From assembly GCA_037893225.1 (NCBI GenBank), contig JAZGUH010000945.1, positions 682,001 through 746,000 on the forward strand: a stretch of 64,000 bases of DNA, given 5' to 3'. The notes below the pieces were generated by a model. The model searched no databases, was not told where the DNA came from, and saw nothing but the letters and a program-made list of their open reading frames with translations. The position numbers and the translations under genes were made by a program. Positions 54,578 to 64,000 of the stretch are shown here, piece after piece. Position 1 is the first letter of the stretch; every line of letters begins with the position of its first letter. Source of the DNA: Hippasteria phrygiana. Taxonomy: Eukaryota; Echinodermata; Asteroidea; Valvatida; Goniasteridae.

Positions 54578-55847
54578 GGCCTAAACAAGTTCTCGCGAGA
54601 CTTAATTTACCGTCGAGTTTAATGTATAGGTAAAATTATTGACATGAATGAATACTTTGTTGTGGATATGGCATTTAGTTTTTACAAACCTAGGGCAAGG
54701 CCTAGGAGAAACAACTTTCTTTCTTTCAGTCAGAAAATTTGTTTCTTTTCTATATCTACCTCAAGTTATAAATACAAAATAAGAACAAGGAAACGGCAAA
54801 AACAGTTTGGTGAACAATTTGGAATGGTCGAGCTGTTCACTTTTATCGGATAAGTACAATCGAATTTGCCAGAAATTAGAAAGCTATTTGAAAACACTTC
54901 CCAGGCGACTGCAGTATGCAAAGTAACTTGAGGGAACTTCTTTCAAGTAGTTTCATGGCTGTGTTTTATGTGCGCATTTTCTTTGAAGGAAAAGGGGGGC
55001 GTGCGCCCCCACGCCCCCCTGGATCCGCCCCTGTTGAGGATATGCAGAAGCTTTAATCAGCGTGACAGAGATGTAGTCATACTAGCCAAACATAATTAAT
55101 CCATTCAATGAACCCATTCAATATAATTTGTACAACACTAAGAAACTGAGTCCTCTCTAAACTGACTGCTCTAAGGCTTTATGACGACATCAAAGAAATG
55201 TAAATATATTATATATTTGTTTACCAGAGTTGACTACAAATATGGGCTTGCGAGGGCTATAGGTCCCTCGCCGAAGGCTCTCCGATGTGGTTCCCTAGAT
55301 GTTTGAGCGGATAGCTGTTTTTGTCAGGTGGGCACGGGGGACGCGGCTGAGATATTAAGCGTGTACAAAAACGGGCTTTGAATATCAGATGAGGAGATGG
55401 ATTTCCGGCAAATGTCGATGTACGGGTCCCTGCTGCGAACCAATGTCAGATGGGAGATAATGCAATATCTTCATCATCAGTTGAACTCCCCAGGATGTGT
55501 TTTTCCCGCATTGACCCAGATCTTAATAGATGAAGGCATATGGCTCGCCTGCTCAAAAACTGAATTAATATTCATGAGCATTTTCAGGCGGTCAGCTGCA
55601 AGTGACCAATAATAGAACAATTTCATTAACGGACAGGTCACAAGCATGGTAATTGCTCTTTAGATGGAAACAGTTTGCGGATACAATTTGAGAAGTGTCC
55701 AATAAGAAGAAAAATATGGATCTGAGAGGAACCAGATGTATTTATATATGACGTCTGACTGTCATCAGGAAAACGAAGAACGGTTTTCTGCATAACGCAA
55801 AGATCGTACTGACTGAAAGTCAAATAAATAAATATGTGGCTAATTGT
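54578..55847. other. Intergenic with a GGATCCGCCCCTG repeat end
   Basis: The end CCCCCCTGGATCCGCCCCTG at 55014-55033 is that of another G-rich MITE, whose body (GGGGGGCGTGCGCCCCCACG) lies just before it. The far end is not found. ORF 55397-55612 has no known relatives. Confidence 0.45.
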
Positions 55848-56084
55848 ATGGAGCTGCTAAGAACAAAAACGTGCATAGCATTCCCTTCCCTGGTAAAAGC
55901 AGGATTACCGACCAAATTTACATTTGAAGTATATTGCTTGCGGCTCGTATTTTTTGCTTAGCTTGAAAATCACATGGGGTTTTGGCTGGTAGGCCTAACC
56001 TGTTTTTACTACGCAAAACTGTTTTGTGCTGAACAAATTTCGTCCTTAGTATCTCCATGAAATTCACCCCAGGTTGTACTCAAG
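55848..56084. mobile_element. MITE, family GGCCAATTTCAT, copy 2 (diverged)
   Basis: GGAGCTGCTAAGAACAAAAA, AAAGCAGGATTACCGACCAA, TGCTTAGCTTGAAAATC, GGTAGGCCTAACCTGTTTTT and CATGAAATTCACCCC follow the order of 40199-40443. Mutated and with an eroded left end. Confidence 0.7.
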
Positions 56085-56474
56085 TCACATTGTGCTTTTA
56101 ATTAACGATTATGAATTCCATTACGATTTGATTGATTATTATGAATGCATTACTATTTCAGTGCAGTGGGCAAAACGTTCCCTTGGTGAAAAAATACTGA
56201 CTTATCGAATGGAAGTTCTGACTGTCATTTGAAATGATCATCCACGTCCATCGATCTTGAAATTCACATATGAGAGTCTACTGCGCTTCAGGAGTTGTGG
56301 AATCCCAAATAATGTCAGCTCATGTACCAATAAACCACGTAGGCCTATATGCAGTTTAACGCACGGGCGTCAATTCGTTCTAGGGGAGGACCAGTGGCGC
56401 TTATCAAAATAGTTTGAAATATTATGATGCTGTTAAAAATGTGCAGTAAACCGTGAATTGCAACTTGGACCATA

Positions 56475-56697
56475 CACTCTAAAAACTATGTTTAGAACTT
56501 AAACGTAATTTTGCTATCAGTTTGTAAACATGTTTAGAAGCTAAACATTACGTGTCCAGTTCCTAAACATCAATGTTCAATTGCTAAACACTATCCGTCA
56601 ACAATCTAAACAGGTTTAGTATAGAAACATGTCTGCAAACTTATAGCAAGAAAGTGTTTAGAAAAGTGTTCAGTTGCTAAACACAGTTTTTAGAGTG
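56475..56697. mobile_element. CACTCTAAAAACTGTGTTTA MITE, copy 3
   Basis: 223 bp, CACTCTAAAAACTATGTTTA to CTAAACACAGTTTTTAGAGTG, with the best-matched ends of the three copies. Shares CAGTTTGTAAACATGTTTAG, AACATCAATGTTCAATTGC and TATCCGTCAA. Confidence 0.92.
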
Positions 56698-57404
56698 AAC
56701 CGGTATGCAGTATGCCAGCGTTACTGGGAACAGTTCTGTATAGCCCGAGAATGTAGTCCGATAACTCGGGCTACATTTAGGTCTCAGCCTATATCGGGGT
56801 CCCACACAACTGCTTGAAAAATGATACCGCATTGCACAACTCAGAGCAGCATTCATGATTGGCTGTTGAATGAAAGTCACATGCCTAAACATCAGTTAAT
56901 CGACTCGGCCGTCGATGTCGCACCTGATGTTTTTAACATGATGGCAGTCCCTTCCATCCAGCGCGCGCAGAAGCCGTTCAGCGACGTCTCTCGGATTGTC
57001 ATGACGTCACATGACTCCTGTCCGCTGACGTGCCGACTACTGTTAGCTGGTGGCACAGTGTAAGGAACACCAGGCCTATCGCAAGTTATCGCGCCAGTTA
57101 TTACATTTTCAGCTGTTCTCCTGACAGTAAAAGGGCGATAATTCCTGGAGCACATGAATGACAAAATTCGGTCTAGCTGGTCATTGGCCTTATGCCAGGG
57201 ATTTTTTGCATAGCATTTTTTTCCTTCAAAATAGAACCTGAAAGTGGCTACTTACAAAAACAAATGGGGGGGGGGGGGGGGGGGGGCTTTGGATTTTTTT
57301 TAAGTGCAAAACGTAGGAATGGTTTTTCAGAGGTGTTTACAAAATACATGTATACCCTTCATAAGATGGAATGTTTGCGTCGGGGGATGATGTAAATTAG
57401 AACA
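56698..57404. other. CpG-bearing intergenic patch and poly-G tract
   Basis: 56820-57165 is open on both strands (80 codons plus, 90 codons minus) and GC-richer, with TGACGTCA at about 57001. The paired ORFs (for example minus SGQESCDVMTIRETS) look like a conserved repeat rather than a single gene; I cannot name it. A G run of about 22 lies at 57266-57287. Confidence 0.35.
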
Positions 57405-57605
57405 GAGATGTTTTCTCTTTTGCCCTGTCCCGACGTAATATATGCAGCACTGTATACTCAGTGCTTTCCGAGAGCCTGTGTGAAAAAATTCACAGGCTTA
57501 CTCGGGCGGGATTCGAACCCACGACTTCCTACTTACTAGTGCAGACGTCTTAACCATTCGACCACCAAGTTTGCCGGCCGATTCGAATCCAATGCAGCAG
57601 CGGGT
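57405..57605 (-). mobile_element. tRNA-derived SINE unit 1
   Basis: On the minus strand GGTGGTCGAATGGTTAAGAC (A box), a short arm CACTAGTAAGTAGG, and CGTGGGTTCGAATCCCGCC (B box) form a class-II-like tRNA head. This is followed by AGCCTGTGAATTTTTTCACACAGGCT (a hairpin split by a T run) and the conserved tail CGGAAAGCACTGAG...CAGTGCT. The tRNA of origin is Leu- or Ser-like at best. Confidence 0.88.
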
Positions 57606-57900
57606 ATCGCGTAATCAGTCAGAAGAAGGAATGTTTGCGTCAGGGGATGATGTAAATTAGAACAGAGATGTTTTCTCTTTTGCCCTGTCCCGACGTAATA
57701 TCTGAAGCACTGTATACTCGGTGCTTTCCGAGAGCCTGTGTGAAAAAATCAAAGGCTTACTCGGGCATGTTTCGAACCCACGACTTCCTGCTTACTAGTG
57801 CAGACGTCTTAACCACTCGACCACCTAGCTTGCCGGGGTCGGTTGGCCGATTCGAATCCAATGCAGCAGCGGGTACCGCGCAATCAGTCAGAATCAGTCA
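57606..57900 (-). mobile_element. tRNA-derived SINE unit 2
   Basis: Same orientation and structure as unit 1, directly abutting it, so the two form a direct tandem with a period of about 245-260 bp. The unit includes the leader CGCGGTACCCGCTGCTGCAT and the trailer AACAGAGATGTTTTCTCTTT (as seen on plus). Confidence 0.88.
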
Positions 57901-57944
57901 GAAGATGGAATGTTCGCGTCGGGGAATGATGTAAATTAGAACAG

Positions 57945-58212
57945 AGATTCTATCTTCTGACTGATTACGCGGTACCCGCTGCTGCATTGGATTCGAATCG
58001 GCCAGCCGACTCCGGCAAGCTTGGTGGTCGAGTGGTTAAGACGTCTGCACTATAGTAAGTAGGAAGTCGTGGGATCGAATCCCGCCCAAGTAAGCCTGTG
58101 ATTTTGTTCACACAGGCTCTCGGAAAGCACTGAGTATACAGTGCTGCATATATTACTTCGGGACAGGGCAAAAGAGAAAACATCTCTGTTCTAATTTACA
58201 TCATCCCCCGAC
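57945..58212 (+). mobile_element. tRNA-derived SINE unit 3, opposite orientation
   Basis: Leader TGATTACGCGGTACCCGC, A box GTGGTCGAGTGGTTAAGACG, B box GTGGGATCGAATCCC (one change in the GGTTCGA core), hairpin segment and tail. The orientation flips relative to unit 2 at about 57900-57945, so units 2 and 3 are head-to-head. Confidence 0.88.
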
Positions 58213-58447
58213 GCGGTACCCGCTGCTGCATTGGATTCGAATCGGCCAGTCGACCCCGGCAAGCTTGGTGGTCGAGTGGTTAAGACGTCTGCACTAGTAA
58301 GCAGGAAGTCGTGGGTTCGAATCCCGCCAGAGTAAGCTTGTGATTTTTTCACACAGGCTCTCGGAAAGCACTGAGTATACAGTGCTTCATATATTACGTC
58401 GGGACAGGGCTAAAGAGAAAACATCTCTGTTGTAATTTACATCTATA
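58213..58447 (+). mobile_element. tRNA-derived SINE unit 4
   Basis: Begins GGTACCCGCTGCTGCATTGG immediately after the trailer of unit 3 (CATCCCCCGACGC). This is the same junction type as in units 1-2, and supports amplification by unequal exchange of a pre-existing dimer rather than independent insertions. Intact B box GGTTCGAATCC. Confidence 0.88.
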
Positions 58448-58954
58448 CCCTTGTTCATTTCCCATATGGAACCTTGTATGACAGATAAATTTTTGTTTAT
58501 TTCTGTAACCAGCATAGCAAATTGTTGAAGTGAACAATTTAAAAACTCAAAACACCACCAAAAACTGAACATTTCTTGCTAGATTTAAAGGGGTCACAAT
58601 GAAAAAGAACGGAATCTCACCAAAAAGTGTTCTGTATACTTTAAGAACAAATTATTGGATTTTGAATTACGAACCCTGAGGCAATTATTTCAGAAGCAAT
58701 GGACGTTCTCCTTTCTTTGTGCCTTTCTCAAGTTGGGAATCCCCTTAAACATCAAGCTGTTTCTGCACACTCCGTGTTTATTTAAAGTTTCAGGGAATGT
58801 GGTTCCAATTCTGCGGTAGAACATTAGAAGCCGACCTCGTCTGGCATAGCTTGGCTCATGCTAGTGCACATGTGTCCATAGGCTATGATTTTGTTTTAGT
58901 TAGCCATTAAACTCAATGCTTCTAGACCCTGGCTAAGATGAAGGGACATGTCCC
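58448..58954. other. Intergenic, nothing recognised
   Basis: AT-rich. GGGACATGTCCC (58943-58954) is a perfect 12-bp palindrome directly next to the TTAA of the following MITE. No ORF. Confidence 0.45.
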
Positions 58955-58958
58955 TTAA

Positions 58959-59368
58959 AGGTAATATACAATATTTGCAAACATCAGAAACGAAACTACC
59001 AAATTATGAAATACCTTACTTGACCGTAAGTAAATAATACTCCCAAGCATCCTGTGAAATCATGGCACCTGATGTGCTGTCATTTTCAAGAAAAGTAGAT
59101 TTTTTTGTATCAATTTACAGCGATTGTCGGCCGGCAATCGTTGTAAATAGTCTAGTTCCCCGACCTATAAATTGCTCAGTTTTGTCTGAAGTAGAGTCAG
59201 GGAACCAGACTACAAGATCCGAATTTTTGTCTCTCCGCTTTCTCTGTTTTCCCAGCATCTATGCACACAAAACTTTAAACAGGTCAGTATTACAGTATTT
59301 GCTATAAAATACTAACCCCCAAATCCATTCATTTCTGAAAACTACAGCAAAAGCAAATGTTGTATACT
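58959..59368 (-). mobile_element. Kolobok-like TTAA MITE, copy with worn right end
   Basis: TTAA at 58955-58958 is followed by AGGTAATATACAATATTTGC. The core GCGATTGTCGGCCGGCAATCG and AGTTCCCCGACC, and the far part GCTATAAAATACTAACCCCC, are inverted relative to 17880-18308. The right end TTGTATACTAATC has lost the expected ACCTTTAA. Confidence 0.82.
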
Positions 59369-59659
59369 AATCCGAACAGGAACGCACCAGAGCGGTTCTA
59401 CTCCAGGGACAATGTATCTTAGATTTGTGCCTAGATTTATTATATCTGAGAAGACGTTTTTAAAGAAAAAAATCTTATATACCACAAACCCTGGGTAGTG
59501 TGGCAATTTTTCTAAAAGAATCTCGACGAAAAGACTTTCCAGCGTCAAAAGGTATGGCGCTCGAAAATCGTGGTTAGACATAATCTCAGTCACTGATTCA
59601 ACGTATTGTTCACTAATTTGTCAATACATAACTTAAGGCTATTAAAAATGAGGTGACTC

Positions 59660-59812
59660 CTACGTAATGTATGAAGCACTATGCTCAGTGCTTTCCGAGA
59701 GCCTGTGTGAAAAAAAATCACAGGGTAACTCGGGCGGGACTCGAACCCACAACCTCCTGCTTACTAGGGCAGACGTCTTATCCACACGACCACCGAGCAT
59801 GCCGGGGTCGAC
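59660..59812 (-). mobile_element. tRNA-derived SINE unit 5
   Basis: Minus-strand unit with GGTCGTGTGGATAAGACG (worn A box), GTGGGTTCGAGTCCCGCC-type B box and the AGCACTGAGCATAG tail. A poly-A8 interrupts the hairpin segment. Confidence 0.82.
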
Positions 59813-59890
59813 TATTTTTCACACAGGCTCTCGGAAAGTACTGAGCATACTGTGATTCATACATTACGTCGGGAAAGAGAAACTCTCTGT
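59813..59890 (+). repeat. SINE tail fragment
   Basis: TTTTTCACACAGGCTCTCGG, AAAGTACTGAGCATACTGTG and ACATTACGTCGGGA are the tail of a plus-oriented unit whose tRNA head is absent. It starts exactly where unit 5 ends (GGGGTCGAC), so the pair is a rearranged head-to-head dimer. Confidence 0.75.
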
Positions 59891-59934
59891 TCTAATTTAA
59901 TTTACGTCATCCCGACGTAAATTCCATCTTCTTA

Positions 59935-60180
59935 CTGATTACGCGGTACACGCTGCTATAATATTGAATTCGAAAAGGCCAGTCGACCCCGGCAAACTCG
60001 GTGGTTGAGTGGGTTTTTAAGACCTCTGCACTGGTAAGCAGGAGGTCGTGGGTTCGAGTCCCGCCCAAGTAAGCCTGTGAATTGTTTTCACACAGGCTCT
60101 CGAAAAGCACTGAGCATACAGTGCTTCATACATTTAACGTCGGAAAGGGCAAAAGAGAAAATCTCTGTTCTAGTTTAGTT
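59935..60180 (+). mobile_element. tRNA-derived SINE unit 6
   Basis: Leader CTGATTACGCGGTACACGC, A-box region GGTGGTTGAGTGGG with a TTTTTAAG expansion, B box GTGGGTTCGAGTCCC, hairpin segment AGCCTGTGAATTGTTTTCAC with ACAGGCT, and tail AAAGCACTGAGCATACAGTG. Confidence 0.85.
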
Positions 60181-60352
60181 TAATAAAGTTCCCCAGGACA
60201 ACATGCTGCCTTCTGTCCGTCCATCAAAGCCCGATCTACAGATTAGTCAAGAAACGTGGGACTTATTTACTGCTGGAAATAAGTCCACGGTAACCATGAA
60301 ATTATGTATTTTAAATTCATGAATTATGATTTAAACGCAAATTGGTTGCATT

Positions 60353-60566
60353 ATAGAGGAATTTCATAGCCCCGTGTGCGCACTTCCGGGTTGAAAGCGA
60401 GAATGTCAGTGCTAAACAAAAACTGCTAATCAACACATTCATTCATGCATGAATGAATCACGCACGATCAGCACAGTAAGTTGTTTACCTGGCATTCAGA
60501 CCCTCGCTTTCAAACCAGGAAGTGCGCAGATCGGTGTTATTTTCATGAATTCGGGATTCCTCTATC
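60353..60566. mobile_element. Foldback MITE with nested palindromes
   Basis: ATAGAGGAAT at the left and ATTCCTCTAT at the right bound mirrored GCGCACTTCCGGGTTGAAAG and CTTTCAAACCAGGAAGTGCG. At the centre lies a perfect 22-bp palindrome, ATTCATTCATGCATGAATGAAT, trimmed here to its 60437-60458 position. No ORF. Confidence 0.82.
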
Positions 60567-62615
60567 TGACATAAAGGTTTTGAAAAGAACAGAGCGGAAA
60601 TTTAAAATACATGTACCATGTTTTGTGGGATTTTAGGAAACGGGACCCCTTTAAGTTGTACGAAAGGATTTCGGAAGACCGATAATAATAATAATGGGGA
60701 GAGGGATGCATGGCAGTAAAAGGCCGTATGTCTTCAGTTAAAGAGGTTTAGCTTGAGAGGTTCAACGGCCTTGACAGTGGCAAAAATTCCTAACAACAAA
60801 TAACATTATTGTCTGCATTCTCTCTTAATTCATTTAGTGCGACAAATGCAAGCACTAAAAAAAATACACCGCGGAAAGGCTTGCATTTGCGTAAACCTTT
60901 TCAAATTTTGGCGGTAACCATGGCCACCAAAAGACTTTTCACTGTCTGCCCAGTCATCGGCATTAGGTATATGCGAGTCTTGTTTTTAAGGACGTAACAA
61001 TTCTACGTGGCAAACTCAACATTTCTCATGAAGACGCTGTTTAAATTTGTACTGATTAAAGAAAACACGCTAATTTTTTACTATGCTTTTTCATCAAAAG
61101 TTAACGTGTTTATGGCCAAAGGTGGTACTATATGGCAGTTAATAGATTTTTAGTCAAGATTTTAATTTGTATTGAAAATTAGCTACAAAAAAGGGAAAAT
61201 GTACAGTTCACATGAACGTGTTTAAATCAAACGAAATACTAGTGGGTTCACGATTACGATTTGTAAAAACAGCATTCCGGTATAAAGGGAAATTTAAGAT
61301 AGTTTGTAAATACGTGTATAATACAAGTACCCGGTACCCATCGCCACAGTCAAGAAATAGTCTAATTGTAAAATTAGAAGTCACTGCTGTATTACTTGAT
61401 TGTCAAGTTCAATGTTGCACCAAAATAGATATTGCTGTTGAACGCAAAGAGATGTCTCCCACCACAGGCCTCTGCTCATTTCCACAACCCCCACGCTGAC
61501 AAACGTACACTTTAAAAACATTGTCCGGTTTCTCACTTGAATCATGTTATATGCTACCCTTTACAAGACAACTACACGTCCTTTTATGGAGTAACGTTCC
61601 CACGCCTGGGCTCGTGCTTCTGCCTGTCACTTATCTTCATTAAATAGAGTACACAAGCGCATTGTTAAAATGGTTGGAGAAGAGTTGGGCTCCTCCTATC
61701 ACTCTCTCACCGGAGATCAGTTGCTACTTCTACAGATATGTTTGTGAATAGGCGAACTTGCATGAATTTAAACAAGAACAGAACAGAACAGAACAGAACA
61801 GAACAGAACAGAACAGCCACCAAGATTTTAGACATCTTGCGCTTGGAATAGGACAGTTGTTCAAAGTGTAGTGGCGTTGACGTCACAGTCTCTGCGCAGA
61901 AGTGACTAACACAATGTTGCTCCCTCTTCCAAATCGTGAACGTGTTTTCAAAACAAATCCCCGCCACAATACGCCGAAACGGATACAATCGTTAAGAATA
62001 TCTCTTCTATTAATTTTGCCCTCGAAACTGAATTAATTTTGTTTAACAACGGCGCAAAATAGGACAATTTTTGCAAATTGTATTATGACGCCGCAGAAGA
62101 CATAGTGAGCCAAACGTTTAATGCCATTAGGCATAATTACTAAAAATACAAAATGTATCTAATCATCTTTATTGGCAGACAGGTTTATATCTGATATCCG
62201 TTATTTATTAAAACAATTTCAAGGATTGTTACTTCTATATTCTATAATTACATATCCCAATATCCCCATATTTGTTAAAAGGATTAAAGGTATGTTTCAT
62301 AAATGATAAATGATTAGTTTCAGTCTGAAATCTATATCCGACGACCTCCCAAAATGCCATGGCTTATTTTGATTGTAACAATTACAAAAAGAAGATATAG
62401 AACGTGTAGAACATTACTGACAGTTTTCACGATTTTCTCGTGAGTGTTGACGGATTGAGCTCAAACTTTCACAGGTTTATTTCAGGTACAATGTGTAAAA
62501 ACACAAAGTATGAAAACTGCCGGAAACTAGTTTGTCAGCTCTGCAAATGCAATATCATACATTTATCACATTATACGTAGGTAGGTGAGTTGGTCTCACC
62601 AACGGTGGACGTTAC
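60567..62615. other. Intergenic with an (AACAG)n microsatellite
   Basis: About nine AACAG units lie at 61770-61816. GTTGACGTCACAG (61869-61881) has a CRE core. The ORF at 61212-61499 has no recognisable domain. Nothing else is supported. Confidence 0.45.
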
Positions 62616-62893
62616 CAGGTGCGGATCCACAAAAGAAAAGTAAAACCATGTAAAGATCGTATTTTGCGTGTACGGGTAAGAACAAAACAAAGAGCTTAAA
62701 TGGCGCCACCAACGTTAAGAAAGTGTGTGTCACCACTACCACCCTCCCCCCACCCCCCCTCCCCCCCACCCCCCCTCCCCCCCACCCCCCGGCTTGTAGA
62801 AATGTGTTCGCAGACGAAACATTTTGGGAGTCAACTTTTAGGGCAAATGTCCGAAAAAAATTCAGACCCCCCGCAAACAAAAATCCGCCCCTG
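62616..62893 (-). mobile_element. 278-bp G-rich GGATCCGC-ended MITE with 5-bp duplication
   Basis: The ends CAGGTGCGGATCCAC and AAATCCGCCCCTG are inverted, flanked by GTTAC at 62611-62615 and 62894-62898. It has the same internal words as 32745-32932 in the opposite orientation, plus a C-rich block (CACCCCCCCTCCCCCCCACC, about 62750-62790). Confidence 0.82.
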
Positions 62894-62994
62894 GTTACCC
62901 CGCATGTGTCTATAGGTCTGACCTACTATATATTGAAAATGTATCCTCTATTTAGATCTGGACCCATGATAACCGTCAGGACGGTGGGGCTGGC

Positions 62995-63194
62995 AGCCGT
63001 TGGTGGCGCCATTTAACCTCTTTGTTTTGTTCTCACCCATAGGCAAAATAGGACCTGTATTTGCAATGCGTATGCCCATACAAGCAAAAAAAGATAAATA
63101 AATAAAAATTGCCAACAAGCAGGGGAGAGGGGTGGGGGTTTCGACCCCCAAAACACCCCCCCCCCCCCCCCCCCCCCTCTGGATCCGCGCCTGC
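62995..63194 (+). mobile_element. G-rich GGATCCGC-ended MITE, copy 3 (left end missing)
   Basis: GTTGGTGGCGCCATTTAACC, CTCTTTGTTTTGTTCTC, GGCAAAATAGGACCTG, GGTTTCGACCCCCAAAACAC, a C run of about 21 (63157-63177), and the end CTCTGGATCCGCGCCTG. It lies 100 bp from the inverted copy at 62616. Confidence 0.8.
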
Positions 63195-64000
63195 CTCGAT
63201 AATGGTGTTGACAACGAAAGCATGGAATAAGTTTTGATAGGGACCCACATCCATCAACTTTTGATATCATTATGTTGGAATCCCCAACTGGCCAGAGCGG
63301 TCTGAATTATTTTTCAAATTGATTCCATGCCTGTACGTGCCCATCACAAACGAAAGGATCCAAATGCATTTGTTTTATATCTCACACCGTGGATTTATTA
63401 CAATTATTAAATCTCTCCTGTGGCCGAATCACACAAAGACTCCTGGTAATTCCGGCGAGTAATTTTCATTAATCACCATCCCAAAGTGGATATCATAACC
63501 CCGTGGATGTAAATTTAGCCCCACGGGTTATGATTCCGGAGGCTGTGAGCAGTGCCCCAGTTTCAGATTATGAAGCTTTGACGTACATTTTCAGGTTAAC
63601 CCGTCGATAACATGACAGGTTGTGATCAGTTATATCTGGACTTGGCACCTGACAGGTTACTTCTCAGAAAATTAATCCGAAAGCCCCTGCGAATAGAGAA
63701 TTCATCTACATGTACATCCGACGACGCTTATTATTTTGTGTCAGTAATTTAAACTTGAAATACAAAATAGACGCCATATGAACTCCGGCTGTCAAGTTAA
63801 GGCAAAAAAACAATTCGTGTTGCCTTAAATGGAAACATCGGGAGAGAGGATCGTTCGGTCGAATTCTTTTTTGCCATCTATACAATACTACATGTCGTGT
63901 AACTCGGAAGTCAGGAGGCAAAAAGTAAGCTTATTGAAGAGTGAGATAGCGAAATGCACGACTGTGCCGTCGTAGCTGTATTTAAAGACAATTATTTTAT
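63195..64000. other. Intergenic with a short hairpin
   Basis: CATAACCCCGTGG (63494-63506) and CCACGGGTTATG (63521-63532) form a near-perfect hairpin with a 14-nt loop. No ORF or repeat partner recognised. Confidence 0.45.

Noticed and set aside
56821..57164. A host exon on either strand (80 or 90 codons)
   Set aside because: Overlapping open frames on both strands, no splice-site support and no domain. Kept only as a note in the intergenic entry.
57668..58183. ORFs of 72-88 codons with MFSLLPCPDVISEAL
   Set aside because: They read through SINE units and recur only because the units are repeated.

Overview
The window is repeat-rich eukaryotic nuclear DNA. It is AT-rich, has many homopolymer G/C runs and no dense gene arrangement, and I found no convincing multi-exon host gene. 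Two retroelement types point to an animal, most likely a marine invertebrate deuterostome (echinoderm, hemichordate or amphioxus grade). The first is a Ty3/gypsy-type LTR element with the unusual domain order protease-integrase-RT-RNase H (Gmr1-like). The second is a DIRS-type tyrosine-recombinase retrotransposon. A short TTAGGG-type interstitial array and a strong excess of the octamer TAGGCCTA fit this, but the species cannot be fixed from sequence alone.

Layout. 0.3-1.85 kb: decayed LINE reverse transcriptase on the minus strand. 4.24-11.39 kb: complete but mutated Gmr1-like LTR retrotransposon, minus strand, with two LTRs, a polypurine tract, a primer-binding-site candidate, a perfect 38-bp palindrome in the leader, gag with a SCAN-related region, zinc knuckle, protease, integrase, RT and RNase H. 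12.4-21.5 kb: MITE-like and tRNA-derived repeats, including two TTAA-flanked elements and a 0.54-kb foldback. One TTAA element is inserted in a segment whose uninterrupted paralogue lies 1.9 kb away. 15.1-15.5 kb is a CpG-rich promoter-like stretch. 23-36 kb: more inverted-repeat elements, including one whose terminal inverted repeats are 16-bp tandem arrays, head-to-head mariner-type transposase fragments, and a hAT-type MITE with an 8-bp target duplication. 35.6-37.9 kb holds exon-like duplicated ORFs with plausible splice sites, the only weak host-gene candidate. 38.4-41.1 kb: a tRNA-like element with inverted ends, a Kolobok-like relic and further MITEs.

42.2-48.4 kb is a near full-length degenerate DIRS element on the minus strand, with gag-like, RT, RNase H and tyrosine-recombinase remnants. 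Its split inverted terminal repeats and internal complementary region are both recognisable, and an 881-bp TIR element is nested in the latter. 48.4-64 kb is non-coding and repetitive: a degenerate TTCGGACTAACGAACC minisatellite, dispersed 220-bp MITEs, a cluster of tRNA-derived SINE units arranged in tandem and head-to-head, and hAT-like G-rich elements.

The coding potential is almost wholly selfish DNA, and every retroelement ORF is broken by frameshifts or stops. The main value of the window is structural: it shows replication and integration signatures, nested insertions and an empty-site comparison that date and order the events. All boundaries were read by eye; those with visible repeats are exact to a few bases and the others are approximate.
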